A stretch of DNA of 64,000 bases, taken from NCBI GenBank assembly GCA_043228905.1, contig JBHGNT010000008.1:13454001-13518000 (forward strand). Reading direction: 5' to 3'. Positions 19,806-30,259 of the stretch are shown one piece after another (the first letter of the stretch is position 1; each line of letters opens with the position of its first letter). This stretch comes from Azolla caroliniana. Taxonomy: Eukaryota > Polypodiophyta. Below the pieces are notes generated by a model. The model was not told where the DNA came from. It was given only the letters and a program-made list of their open reading frames with translations, and did not search any database. Both the position numbers and the translations under genes were made by a program.

Positions 19806-21338
19806 ATTAGTAGTGATTGATGGGCGCACCATAGCTTCAAGAAAGATATTTGAAGAGTCTAAGCCCATACACATACTCTTAGGTGATTTAGGATGTGTAC
19901 TTTCCTTTATCATAATCTGTATCCCCGAGCATCCAATTGTCCTTAGTTTCCCATGGTGCATATAATCTTGTTCGAATTTGACCGGGAGATGAGTCGAAAA
20001 CTACATTTCGCACTTGATATGGTCATTTTGAGTATACAATCATGCCTTTCGGACTCACAAATGCACGCACAGTTTTTCAACATATAGCAAATGAAATTTT
20101 CCTAGATTTTCTAGATATCTTTCTCATCGTCTATTTAGATGAAACATAGGAGGAGCATGATATACATGTGTGGAAAGTACTTGAATGCTTAAGAAAGTAT
20201 GGTCTTTATGCCAAACTTGAGAATTGTAGCTTTGACTGCAAACAAGTCAAATCTTTGGGTTATACTATTTCATCCAAGGGCATCTTCATGGATCCAACAA
20301 AAGTCCAAACAATATTGGAATGGCAACCCGCACGTTCTATTCGAGACGTTCAATGTTTGATCGGATATGCCAGCTTCAAACGCAAATTCATATGGAATTA
20401 TTCAAAGATTGGGTTGCCTCTCACCCAACTCACCAAGAAAAATCAAGCATTTGTTTGGACTATTGAAGCAGACAAAGCCTTTACTCAACTCAAAAAGGCA
20501 TTCACATCAGCTCCTATCTTAGCTCATATCGATCCCCAAAATCCATTTACCATTGAGGTGGATGCATCAGACTTTGTGTTGGGGAGTATCCTATCACAAC
20601 CATGCGAGGATGGGAAGTCCTATCCAATCGTGTTTCACTCAAGAAAATTTATTGTTGCGGAGAAAAACTACGAGGTGCGTGACAAGGAGTTACTGGTTGT
20701 GGTTGACTCTTTCGAGCAATGGTGACATTTCTTGGAAGGATTGCCTCATCAAATCATCATTATAGTGATCACAAAAATATTACATGTTTTCAAAACAGCT
20801 CGAGTGTTGAATAGGAAACAAGCTCGGTGGACACGGTTTCTAACTCGATTTCAATATCATTTTTCACCAAGCGAAACATCAAGGGAAAGTAGATGCTCTG
20901 TCTTGGTGTTCATATATGGCACTTCAACCTAGAGATCCAGCCTTTGACAATCAAAAGAAAATTCTCCTAGTACCATCAAAGCTACAAGCAACAACAATTT
21001 GTGCCACGCCACTTGATTCAAGCATTCTTGATACTATTCGGCAACAACTTCACTCTGATGATTTAGCTAAGGATGTCTTAGCCCACACTGGTCCAAGCCA
21101 TGCGTCTTGCTCCACATTGCAAGGGTCATCTCAACACTATCAAGAATTTAAGTGGCTAGATGGCATACTCTTCTACAAGAATCTTCTTTACGTCCTTGAC
21201 GGACCACCCCGCCTTCAAGTGTTAGAGCATTGTTACGGTGCCCCTATGGGTAAACATTTTGGTATTGCCAAGACTATGGAGCTGCTGAAGTGCTCATTTT
21301 AGTGACCTCACTTCCAAAACTTTGTCGAAGCTTACGTT
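19806..21338 (+). pseudogene. Gypsy-3 protease, reverse transcriptase and RNase H, decayed
   Basis: Protease tail (VVIDGRTIASRKIFEES, HPIVLSFPW), then after a deletion the reverse transcriptase palm (YNHAFRTHK region, LIVYLDE), thumb (LGYTISSKGIFMDPTKVQTILEWQPARSIRDVQCLIGYASFKRKFIWNYS) and RNase H (EVDASDFVLGSILSQ, RDKELLVVVDSFEQW) are visible, with stops between. The integrase finger starts at about 21220 (MGKHFGIAKTMELLKCSF). Gypsy-4 is inserted at 21338, and Gypsy-3 resumes at 25479 in the same orientation. Confidence 0.85.
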
Positions 21339-21885
21339 TGTCGTGACTCTTGAGTAGGAAGCAGAGAGAGAGCGATGGCGATAGAGATAACGATAACGAT
21401 AGAGATGGCGAGAGCGGTAGAGATAGCGATAGTGATAGAAAGAGAGTGAAAGAGGGAGAGAGTGCGAGAGAGAGAAAAGTATAAGTGAGAGATAAGAAAT
21501 GGGAATGCGATTATATTATGAGAAAGAAGATTACAAGGAGTAGGCTAAGGGCTAAAGACTGGTGTTGAACCGAATGAGTTGTGATGAGTGTATGGACTCT
21601 TATTTATAGGCCCTTATGGAGTATTCTAGAATGTTCTAGAATATTTTAGATATTTATGAATAATAATAATAATAAATATAATCATGAAATATTCAAGAAC
21701 ATTCTAGAATAATCTAGAATGTTCTAAATATCTCGTAATAACTAAACATATAATTATTATGATTACATCTCACATATGTTATTACAATGGTTAAAGTACA
21801 ATATGTAAACCAAGAGGTTACGGGTTCGATTCCTGGTTCGCCAAGATGAATGTCATGATAAGCCAAGATGTATGTCTTCATGACA
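21339..21885 (-). repeat. Gypsy-4 3' LTR
   Basis: Minus-strand start TGTCATGAAGAC follows the polypurine tract (21886-21900). It contains a tRNA-like module at 21785-21843 on the plus strand and GA/GAT-rich simple sequence near its end. Confidence 0.92.
21785..21843 (+). repeat. tRNA-like module in the Gypsy-4 3' LTR
   Basis: ACAATGGTTAAAGTACAA resembles the 5' half of a tRNA, followed by GAGGTTACGGGTTCGATTCC, a near-consensus B box and T arm, ending TTCGCCA. An identical copy lies in the other LTR at 25373-25431. Confidence 0.6.
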
Positions 21886-23182
21886 TTATCCCCTCTTTTC
21901 GATGACGAGTTGCACGAGTCGGAAGAAAAGAGTTCAGACTTGGTTTATGAGGATATTGGTTGTGAAATGCAACAACCATGTCGGAGGCATTGGCAAGATG
22001 TTCGGCAGGCTCCCATGTTCGATCATTAGGTGTATAGCCTAACCAATCAACCAAGTAGTATAGTTTGTTGCGAATGATCTTGGAGTCGAGGATAGCGGCA
22101 ACCTCATATTCAGAGCCATTGGAAACGTCAATTGGAGGTGGGGGAGGTGTAACACGACCCGGAATAGAGCTCGTTGTGTAAGGCTCCAAAAGTGAAACAT
22201 GGAAGACCGGGTGAAGACGCATATGAGGAGGAAGATCAAGTCGAAATGTCACATCATTGATCTTACCACTTATGTCATATGGGCCAAAACGTTGATAATC
22301 CAATTTGTAGCAAGGTCGGGTCGTTTTAATGCTACCTTGTAAGAGCCATACACGATCGCCTACTTGAAATGTAGTCGATGAATCACGCCGATGACGGTCA
22401 GCAATCTTCTTTTGAGTGTTTTGGGCTTCACATAAATGATGCAAAAGCATATCCTGAACTTCTTGGAGTCGAGTGAGCCGATCTTCAGCAGCTGGGTTTT
22501 TTGGGAGTTCAGGATGTTCAAGCATCGTCCAACGAGGATGGTACCCAATGTTTGCAAAAAATGGGGAATATCCAGTAGAAGAATGCTCGGAGTTGTTATA
22601 AGCAAATTCTGCCAAAGGTAGTAAATCCACCCAATCATCTTGTTGATAGTTGACAAAACAACGTAGATATTGCTCGACTGTTTGGTTGGTGCGCTCACTC
22701 TGCCCATTAGTCACTGGATGGTAGCCGGAAGAGAGTTTACAAGAAGTATGTAAGAGTCTGAACATGTGGCGCCAAAATTTCGAGATGAATTGGGGACCCC
22801 GATCACTGATAATATCATCCGGAAGACCATAATGGCGAAACACCTCCCGCATGAGTAAATCAGCTGTCTCTTGACTAGTAATGGTCTTTGTGCATGGAAG
22901 GAAATGTGCCATCTTCGTAAAACGATCGACAACCGTGAGAATCGAATCAAATCCCTTGGAAGGTGGAAGATCCGTAATAAAGTCCAAGGAAATAGATTTC
23001 CATGGGCTCTCCGGAATAGGCATTGGCTGTAATAAGCCATATGGATGATGTCGAGGCTTTTTTGATCGGCAACATGTATCACAGCTACAAACATAATCCG
23101 TAACAAAATGGCGAAGCCGTGGCCACCAATATCGGCGAGAAATCAACTCAAAAGTCTTGTGGATGCCGAAGTGTCCCGCCAT
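21878..23182 (-). CDS. Gypsy-4 integrase with C-terminal chromodomain
   Basis: The 434-residue frame starts MAGHFGIHKTFELISRRYWW, the HHCC zinc finger (H, H, then CSCDTC). The DDE core shows ISLDFITDLPPSKGFD, IISDRGPQFISKFW and SGYHPVTNGQSERTNQTVEQ. A GPY/F-type module (VGDRVWLL, RFGPYDI, LPPHMRLHPVFHVSLLEPY) and a chromodomain (YEVAAILDSKI, YYLVDWLGYTPNDRTWEPAEHL) follow. It inserts element cDNA into chromatin. The chromodomain can steer insertion to modified histones. The stop lies 8 bases inside the 3' LTR. As reverse transcriptase is missing upstream, expression of this frame would need its own start or RNA. Confidence 0.9.
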   Translation of the reverse strand: MAGHFGIHKTFELISRRYWWPRLRHFVTDYVCSCDTCCRSKKPRHHPYGLLQPMPIPESPWKSISLDFITDLPPSKGFDSILTVVDRFTKMAHFLPCTKTITSQETADLLMREVFRHYGLPDDIISDRGPQFISKFWRHMFRLLHTSCKLSSGYHPVTNGQSERTNQTVEQYLRCFVNYQQDDWVDLLPLAEFAYNNSEHSSTGYSPFFANIGYHPRWTMLEHPELPKNPAAEDRLTRLQEVQDMLLHHLCEAQNTQKKIADRHRRDSSTTFQVGDRVWLLQGSIKTTRPCYKLDYQRFGPYDISGKINDVTFRLDLPPHMRLHPVFHVSLLEPYTTSSIPGRVTPPPPPIDVSNGSEYEVAAILDSKIIRNKLYYLVDWLGYTPNDRTWEPAEHLANASDMVVAFHNQYPHKPSLNSFLPTRATRHRKEGIMS

Positions 23183-23189
23183 TGGTGTG

Positions 23190-23687
23190 TCATGACATTG
23201 TTGAAATTGTGGGGGATCCTAGATCCTTAGTTGGAGCTTCAAGAGACTTGGATTGTACGGTGACCTCTTCAATAGTTCTTTTTCTCCAATCAATGGTTGG
23301 GTTATGTAACTCAAACCAAGGAAGACCAAGAACTAGAGAGTGCTCCGGACTACTAATGATGTTAAATGAGATGACACTAGCCAAATTACCTAGGACTACA
23401 CGAATTGGTTCAGACTCTTCGACTATATCTCCTGATGCTATAGGGCGACCATCGATGACTCCTACAGCTACTGGGTTTGGGAGTTTTTTCAAGATGATGT
23501 TTTGAGTCAATGCAAACTCGCGATCCATGAAACAAGAATTGGCTCCGGAATCTAGGAGGGCAGAGGCTAGGGCGCGATGACCTGTAGATGTGCTAAGCTC
23601 GACTTGTGCAGAAAAAACTCTACTAACTTGATTTGATGAAATGGAACCACAACTAGGTACTGACTCTACATAACTAGGATGGTCCAA
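23190..23687 (-). CDS. Gypsy-4 aspartic protease region
   Basis: The 165-residue frame has ALLDSGANSCFMD, the retropepsin active site, then VAVGVIDGRPIASG and SPEHSLVLGLPWFELHNP. It lies in the -1 frame relative to gag and is open upstream to the end of gag, so it is probably made as a gag-protease fusion by frameshifting rather than from the non-ATG start near 23687. It would cleave the gag precursor in the particle. Where reverse transcriptase should follow, the frame stops (TIS...MS) and integrase starts 7 bases later. Confidence 0.85.
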   Translation of the reverse strand: MDHPSYVESVPSCGSISSNQVSRVFSAQVELSTSTGHRALASALLDSGANSCFMDREFALTQNIILKKLPNPVAVGVIDGRPIASGDIVEESEPIRVVLGNLASVISFNIISSPEHSLVLGLPWFELHNPTIDWRKRTIEEVTVQSKSLEAPTKDLGSPTISTMS

Positions 23688-23713
23688 CCAAATGGCTCCT
23701 ATTTTGGCCGGAC

Positions 23714-24841
23714 TTATTCGTTTAACACATCCTCTAATTGGCTCAAGACATCAAATCTATTCTCATGGCATGGGCTAGTAGGCTTAGTACTTAAGTTATT
23801 AGAAGTGATAGTAGAACTTGATGTAGGGTTGTCATGTGCACTTACTTGGTAAACTTGACGCCTGGGTTTATGTGGACAATTCACAACTATATGTCCTGGA
23901 CCACCACAGTAGAGGCATAGGCGATGCGCCCGACGTCGTTGTTTCTCAGCATCTGATAAGGGCCCGCGACGTTGTGTCGACTCTATTTCCATCGGAGTGG
24001 GACCATCCCTCGTAACGGGTCTAGAACCTTGTGGCGGTGTGGCGACTATAGAAGCGTATGTCTGTTCCGGTTGGCGGCGTAACATTTGTTGACGTTCAGA
24101 ACGTCGCTCAAATAGGCGATTATCACATCGCACAGCTCGGCTAATAGCTTCAGTAAGAGACTTTGGATCTTCATGGAAAGTAAGAAGAAGATCTTTGACA
24201 TCGTTACGCAAACCCTGACGGAATTGATCCATTAAGGCTGCCTCATCCCAAGGGATGTCGCATGCCAAGAGACGGAAATCTGCGGCATAAGCTGAAGCGG
24301 GACGATCTCCTTGTCGGAGTCTTCGAATCTTGTTTATTGCAGTCCTAGTGCTATCCGTATCTCCAAAACTAGCTTGAAACTCCTTAACGAATGCCTCGAA
24401 ATCCTCCAGTAATGGTGATTTCTTCTCAAGAAGTGGTGCAAACCATGCTAACGCTGTACCGCTTAGCAAGGTTCCTATTAATCCCACACGGGCAGCATCA
24501 GTTGGATACCGATTGGGATGTAACTGAATCACCAAACGAACTTGATTCAGGAAACCTCGAAAGAGAGATCTGGTACCATCAAACTTGGCAGGGAGGCTAA
24601 TCTTTGGTTCCCTTGGGGAGTTTTGAACCCCCGCCGCTTGTTCTTGTAATGCTAATATAGTAGCCTCAAGTTGATGAACCCGTTGTGATAACTCCTCATA
24701 TTGATGAGCTTTCTCAGTACTGACTTGTTGAAGATCCCCGAGTAGCCTTTGATTTTCTTGCTCTAATGCCACAAACTTAGTGGTGAGCATATCGAGCTCC
24801 GAAAGGACACGCATATACTCTTGCTTGCTGACCGACTCCAT
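23714..24841 (-). CDS. Gypsy-4 gag protein
   Basis: The ATG at 24841 lies 85 bases after the 5' LTR. The 375-residue protein starts with a coiled coil (about 5-65, LSELDMLTTKFVALEQENQRL). The plant gag domain follows (about 75-240, FDGTRSLFRGFLNQVRLVI, ALAWFAPLLEK, FRQGLRNDVKDLLLTF), then a basic linker and one zinc knuckle CLYCGGPGHIVVNC (about 310-323). It packages the RNA and forms the particle. The frame is intact. Its last codons GTG TTA AAC GAA TAA contain the candidate slippery heptamer GTTAAAC in the right phase for -1 frameshifting into protease. Confidence 0.9.
   Translation of the reverse strand: MESVSKQEYMRVLSELDMLTTKFVALEQENQRLLGDLQQVSTEKAHQYEELSQRVHQLEATILALQEQAAGVQNSPREPKISLPAKFDGTRSLFRGFLNQVRLVIQLHPNRYPTDAARVGLIGTLLSGTALAWFAPLLEKKSPLLEDFEAFVKEFQASFGDTDSTRTAINKIRRLRQGDRPASAYAADFRLLACDIPWDEAALMDQFRQGLRNDVKDLLLTFHEDPKSLTEAISRAVRCDNRLFERRSERQQMLRRQPEQTYASIVATPPQGSRPVTRDGPTPMEIESTQRRGPLSDAEKQRRRAHRLCLYCGGPGHIVVNCPHKPRRQVYQVSAHDNPTSSSTITSNNLSTKPTSPCHENRFDVLSQLEDVLNE
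23719..23728 (-). promoter_or_regulatory. Candidate -1 frameshift site between gag and protease
   Basis: GTTAAAC, phased G-TTA-AAC, lies one codon before the gag stop TAA. The -1 frame is open from here through protease. Confidence 0.55.
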
Positions 24842-24913
24842 AACCGCGGGGGAAAAAGAAAGAAGGATAAAGAAGAAAGCTTGCTAGGGTTATTGGAGAA
24901 AGGGAAAAGAAAG

Positions 24914-24926
24914 ATTCGGTTCAAAC
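24914..24926 (-). other. Gypsy-4 self-primer type primer binding site
   Basis: On the minus strand the LTR end GACA is followed by GT and TTGAACCGAAT. The latter is the exact complement of ATTCGGTTCAA at the predicted transcript start (25163-25153). No match to the usual TGGTATCAGAGC site is present. Confidence 0.7.
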
Positions 24927-25188
24927 TGTCGTGACTCTTGAGTAGGAAGCAGAGAGAGAGCGATGGCGATAGAGATAACGATAACGATAGAGATGGCGAG
25001 AGCGGTAGAGATAGCGATAGTGATAGAAAGAGAGTGAAAGAGGGAGAGAGTGCGAGAGAGAGAAAAGTATAAGTGAGAGATAAGAAATGGGAATGCGATT
25101 ATATTATGAGAAAGAAGATTACAAGGAGTAGGCTAAGGGCTAAAGACTGGTGTTGAACCGAATGAGTTGTGATGAGTGTATGGACTCT

Positions 25189-25197
25189 TATTTATAG
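25189..25197 (-). promoter_or_regulatory. TATA box of the Gypsy-4 promoter
   Basis: CTATAAATA in the 5' LTR. Start site inferred at about 25163 from spacing and from the 11-base match to the primer site. Confidence 0.6.
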
Positions 25198-25372
25198 GCC
25201 CTTATGGAGTATTCTAGAATGTTCTAGAATATTTTAGATATTTATGAATAATAATAATAATAAATATAATCATGAAATATTCAAGAACATTCTAGAATAA
25301 TCTAGAATGTTCTAAATATCTCGTAATAACTAAACATATAATTATTATGATTACATCTCACATATGTTATTA

Positions 25373-25431
25373 CAATGGTTAAAGTACAATATGTAAACCA
25401 AGAGGTTACGGGTTCGATTCCTGGTTCGCCA
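25373..25431 (+). repeat. tRNA-like module in the Gypsy-4 5' LTR
   Basis: Second copy of the module at 21785-21843, antisense to the element. Confidence 0.6.
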
Positions 25432-25478
25432 AGATGAATGTCATGATAAGCCAAGATGTATGTCTTCATGACAACGTT

Positions 25479-26485
25479 CACACATGTGACACTTATTGTC
25501 ATGCCAAAATACCCCAACATCATTCTTATGTCTTGCTACAACCATCACCACCTCCCAGCAAGCCACGACAGTCTATTTCTATGGATTTCATTGCAAACCT
25601 ACCACCTTCAAAAGGCTTTGATACTATTTTAACAATAATGGGTCAATTTACCACGATGGTGCATTTTCTACCATGCGTAAAGAGCATCAATAGTCAAGAA
25701 ACCACAGATATCATTACGTGTGAAGTGTTTTGACATCATGGTCTTCCAAAATATATAATTAGCGATCATGGTCCTCATTTATCTCTTACTTTTGGAAGCA
25801 CCTATGGGCATGCCTCAAAATATTTTACCAAGGTTACACCTTTCTTTGCCTACACCAGCAACCATCCTTGATGGTGTATCTTGGATCTTCCTGAGGTCAC
25901 ACGAAAACCTATTGTGGAGCATCACCTCCACTGACTACAACAAATCCAGTTAGAGTTATCTTCACATCTTCGGAAAGCACAAGCACACCACAAGACCAAT
26001 GCAGACCGGCATCGTCTTAAGTCTCCTTTTAAGATTATGGTTGCTTCGTCGTCACATCAAGACTATCTGATCGTGTGCTAAGCTCGATTATCAACACTTA
26101 GGTCCTTTTGTCATCACAACGTGCGTTAATGATGCAACATTTCGTTTTAACCTTCCTGCACACATGCGACGTCACCCAATCTTTCATAGCTCTCTTTTGG
26201 AAACTTGCCACACCTCTTAACTTCCTAATCCTGTCGTGCCACCTCCGCCTTCTGTCCAAGTTGTTGATGGCCCTAAATACAAGGTAGCTCCTATCCTCGA
26301 TTCTAATATTGTGCACAATAAGACCTATTATCTAGTTGATTGGCTTTGCTATCCTTTGAGCGATCAAACGTAGGAACCTATCAATGACATTTGTAATGCT
26401 CAACCTCTTGTCGATGACTTCCAACGCTGCTATCAATGACATTGTTAATACTCATTTCCACTCACCGTTCTCAAAGGAGGGATAA
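25479..26485 (+). pseudogene. Gypsy-3 integrase and chromodomain, decayed (resumed)
   Basis: After Gypsy-4 the frame continues with CDTYCHAKIPQHHSYVLLQP, SMDFIANLPPSKGFDTILTIM and NSQETTDIITCEVF, then broken blocks DHGPHLS, HMRRHPIFHSSLLE and the chromodomain YKVAPILDSNIVHNKTYYLVDWL. Large deletions and stops remove the rest of the core. The polypurine tract TCAAAGGAGGGATAA (26471-26485) ends it. Confidence 0.85.
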
Positions 26486-26941
26486 TGTCATGAACACATG
26501 ATCATCATGGTGTCACCCGAACTTGAACCTAGGACCTTGTAATACATAATTGAAAACCCCAACCATTAAGATAGCCTATTGTCATATAAAGCAATAAAAG
26601 GTACTTTTGTAATATATTCATTATTGTGAAAACTCTGGAACATTCTAGACCGCTCTAGAATTTCCTAGAACATCTTAGAAATTTCTAGGTCTAGAACATT
26701 CTAGAACATTATAGAAATCTCTAGGTTATTCTATAGGAACCTATAAATAGAGACATATATGTCTTCTCAAATTTCGAATAAACACCAGTCTTAAGCTCTT
26801 ATCACCTATCTTGTATCTAGTTCCCCTTATTCTCATTCTATCTTAACACACTCATTCTTCTCTTATCATTTCATTCCTTTCTTCTTGTGTTCTCTTCGTA
26901 TCGTTCTTCCATCATTCTATCTTTTACTCTTGGTTCTGACA
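26486..26941 (+). repeat. Gypsy-3 3' LTR
   Basis: It starts TGTCATGAACACATG after the polypurine tract and ends TGGTTCTGACA. A tRNA-like module on the reverse strand (about 26510-26590, GGTTCAAGTTC) lies at the same place as in Gypsy-4. The repeated (T)CTAGAACATTCTAGA pattern near 26640-26730 is shared with the Gypsy-4 LTR. Confidence 0.8.
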
Positions 26942-28830
26942 TCTGATGGAAATTTTTGCCTTCTGAATGATTGTCCTAGCACTCAATAAAGTTGGTATTA
27001 CTTGGTTTGTGTTTTCTAAACTTGATTAAGTTGTTATCATGATGAAATTGAGGAATAGTTCAATATCAAAACATCTTAGGACTTATCCATGCATATACAC
27101 CAAGCTCAAAATCTAAATTTACATTTTCATCATATGCAAGTGGTTCATTGGTGTTGGAAGCTTGTGCTATAACTTCATCAATCTCTTCAAGGAGATTTTC
27201 ATTAAGTTTTTTTTATTCATTTGCATTTCTATTAAACGTCATTCCCTCCTCCTAATGTTCGTATTTCTAAAAAATACTTCAACTATTGAATAAAATATTC
27301 TATGTATTGGAAAACTTTTGTGTGCACAATAAGCTCACTACGAATAGTTTTAACTTTTAGCCTCTAACCATGCATATGGTGACTAACAATTACGAATGTT
27401 CCATGCATGTGATTCAATTATTAGCCACTTGAAATAATAGAAAGATTTGAAAGATAACGGATTATTGGTGCCCATGAGCATCTTGGGGACACATAGAAGA
27501 ACTCAAAGTACCAAGTGAATATCTAAACTATGACTTATATTAAGGTGATGTGTGTATGCATATGGGAATATGTGTATGCATATGGGAATATTTCCTAATT
27601 AGAATTAGTTTTGTTATGTAAGGATGAACACCCTCATCAACTCTCCTTGGTTATATATTGATGAATTGGAATTATGGTTGATGAGCTTGTAAAATGTGAC
27701 AATGAAGAAGTTATATTGAGAATGAGATTTTCATGTGTTTGTTAAAACAAAGGATATGGTGCATCTAGAAAATACTTCAAGTATTGAATAAAATATTCTA
27801 TGTATTAGAAAACTTTTGTCTACACAATAAGTTGACTACAAATAACTTTAGCCTCTAACCATGCATATGGGGACTAACAATTAAGGATGGTCCATGCATG
27901 TGATTCAATTATTAGCCACATAAAAAAATACAAAGACTTCGAAGGTAACTGATTATCGATGCCCATGACCATCTTGGGGACACATAGAAGAACTCAAAGT
28001 ATTAAGTGAATATCTCAACTTTGAGTTATATTAAGGGAATGTGTGTGTGCATATGGGAATATTTTCTAATTAGATTTAGTTATGTTCAGTAAGGATAAAG
28101 AACCTCATCAACTCTCCTTTGTTATGTATTGATGAATTGGAATTATGGTTGATGAGCCTCAAAAATGCGACAATGAAGAAGTTATAATTGAGAATGAGAT
28201 TTTCACGTGTTTGTTAAAACAAAGGATTTGGTGCTTCTAGAAAATACTTGAAGTATTGAATAAAATATTCTATGTACATATTAGAAAACTTTTGTGTGCA
28301 AAATAAGTTGACTATGAATAACATTAGCCTCTAACAATGCATATGGGGACTAACAATTAAGAATGTTCCATGCATGTGGTTCAATTATTAGCCACGGAAA
28401 AAAATAGAAAGATTTTAAAGGTAACCGGTTGTTAGTGCCCGTGAACATCTTGAGGACATATAGAAGAGCTCGAAGTACTAAGTGAATATCTAAACTCTGA
28501 CTTATATTAAGGTGATGTATATGTGCATATGGGAATAATTTCTAATTATAATTAGTTCTATTCGGTAAGGATGAACACCCTCATCAACTCTCCTTGGTTA
28601 TGTATTGATGAATTGGAATTATGGTGGATGAGCTTGAAAAATGCGACAATGAAGAAGTTATAATTGAGAATGAGATTTTCATGTGTTTGTTAAAACAAAG
28701 GATTTGGTGCTTCTAAAAAATACTTAAAGTATTGAATAAAATATTATATGTATTAGAAAACTTTTGTGTGCAGAATAAGTTGACTACGAATAACTTTAGC
28801 CTTTAACCATGCATATGAGGACTACCAATT

Positions 28831-29030
28831 AAGGATGTTCCATGCATGTGGTTCAATTATTAGCCATAGTAAAAAATAGAAAAATTTTAATATCGGGACG
28901 AACAATTAAGGATGTTCCATGCATGTGGTTCAATTATTAGCCATAGTAAAAAATAGAAAGATTTTAATATCGGGACGAACAATTAAGGATGTTCCATGCA
29001 TGTGGTTCAATTATTAGCCATGGAAAAAAA
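28831..29030 (+). repeat. 77-bp triplication inside the 475-bp array
   Basis: AAGGATGTTCCATGCATGTG recurs at about 28831, 28909 and 28987. Confidence 0.85.
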
Positions 29031-29106
29031 TAGAAAGATTTTAAAGGTAACAGATTATTGATGCCCATGAGCATCTTGGGGACACAGAAGAACTCAAAGT
29101 ACCACG

Positions 29107-29524
29107 TGTCAGGAATAGTACTAAAATAGAGAGAGAATTAGTACTAGAGAGAAGGGAAATATTATTAGTACTAAGAGGACAGAACTGCATAAGACTTCCG
29201 AGAGAGAGAAAGAGAGAAGAGGAGAGATGATGATAACAGATGATATATTATGTGAAGAGTAAGTACAGAAAAGCTATGAGGCTTAAGACTGGCGTTGAAC
29301 CAATTTGGTTCAAAATAATGCCGAGTGCCTTCTTTTATAGTGTCCTTAGGAGTAATCCTGAAGCTTATAGAATGTTCCAGAGTTTCTCTGGTATATACAT
29401 TAATTTCCTATAATAAAACTTAAATGAAAATAATATCCTATATATAATAATAGATGGTATAATGTTCAAGAGCTCGACCCATATAAGATAAGTTCATGGG
29501 TTCGAGTCTTGCCATGTCATGACA
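29107..29524 (-). repeat. Gypsy-5 3' LTR
   Basis: Minus-strand start TGTCATGACATGGC follows the polypurine tract AAACGGGGGGATAA (29525-29538). The end reads TATTCCTGACA. TATA CTATAAAAG at about 29341-29333 and a tRNA-like module at 29456-29518 (plus strand, GGGTTCGAGTC). Confidence 0.85.
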
Positions 29525-30125
29525 TTATCCCCCCGTTTAAGACGACGAGCGTAACGAGTCTGCGCTAATTGCGGACTAGATTTCTCCGGATACTTTCAGT
29601 GGAAATCAATAAGAAGATCCTGAGGATTGGTGACATGCTCGACGGGTTCCCAAGTACGTTCGCTCGGATTAAGCCGAGCCAATCGACCAAATAATAAAGT
29701 TTGGAATCGAGGATGACAACAACTTCATACTCCGGGCCGGTGTCCAACTCAAGCGGGGGCGGCGGTGGTGTAACATGATTGGGAATAGTGTTTGCTTTAT
29801 AAGGTTCAAGAAGAGAACTATGGAAAACCGGATGTATCTGAAGATGCGGAGGGAGATCAAGGCGGAACGTGACATCATTAACCTTACCAGTAATACGAAA
29901 AGGACCGAGTCATCGATAATCCAACTTGTTGCACAGTCGAGTAGTCTTGATGTGACGACGTAAGAGCCATACTTGATCTCCTATGGCAAAAGTGGAGGGA
30001 AGCCGATGACGATCCGCATAAGTCTTCTGTGTGTGTTGAGCATGACGAGTAGCCTCTCCAAATGATCCTCGGCACGAGGATTGGTAGGTAGCTTTGGGGT
30101 GTTGATCACCGACCAACGAGGATGA
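29525..30125 (-). pseudogene. Gypsy-5 integrase C-terminus and chromodomain remnant
   Basis: Overlapping broken frames show QKTYADRHRLPSTFAIGDQVWLLRRHIKTTRLCNKLDY, the beta-barrel block before the chromodomain, and YEVVVILDSKLYYLVDWLG, the chromodomain. These match Gypsy-4 integrase. The zinc finger and DDE core are absent, so the enzyme is dead. Two frameshifts separate the pieces. Confidence 0.8.
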
Positions 30126-30149
30126 GAAACGGTATAAGCATAATTACCT

Positions 30150-30218
30150 TACCCTAGTGGTAAGTTGTTAGCACTACAAGCACTGCGTTCTAGGTTTGAA
30201 ACCCAACTTACTCACCTC
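30150..30218 (+). repeat. tRNA-like module replacing the Gypsy-5 reverse transcriptase-integrase region
   Basis: ACCCTAGTGGTAAGTTG (A box) is followed by CTAGGTTTGAAACCC (B box) and a pairing arm. It sits exactly where protease and integrase remnants meet, as if a tRNA-derived sequence was captured at the deletion point. Confidence 0.6.
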
Positions 30219-30259
30219 GCTATTATATACTTCTTATATATCTCTTAATTCACTAGATG

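Larger units (their letters stand above)
21339..25473 (-). mobile_element. Gypsy-4, young non-autonomous chromovirus-type retrotransposon lacking reverse transcriptase
   Basis: Two 547-bp LTRs (21339-21885 and 24927-25473), which look identical, bound a minus-strand unit with gag, protease and integrase frames. TSD ACGTT is at 21334-21338 and 25474-25478. There is no reverse transcriptase or RNase H between protease and integrase, yet the identical LTRs mean it moved very recently, so enzymes must have come from another copy. Confidence 0.92.
24927..25473 (-). repeat. Gypsy-4 5' LTR
   Basis: 547 bp, no difference seen from the 3' LTR. TATA box CTATAAATA at 25197-25189 (minus strand), with predicted transcript start about 33 bases downstream near 25163. 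Confidence 0.92.

Noticed and set aside
21785-21843. Functional tRNA gene
   Set aside because: B box and T arm are good, but I cannot fold a proper acceptor stem or anticodon arm, and the same module recurs only within LTRs.
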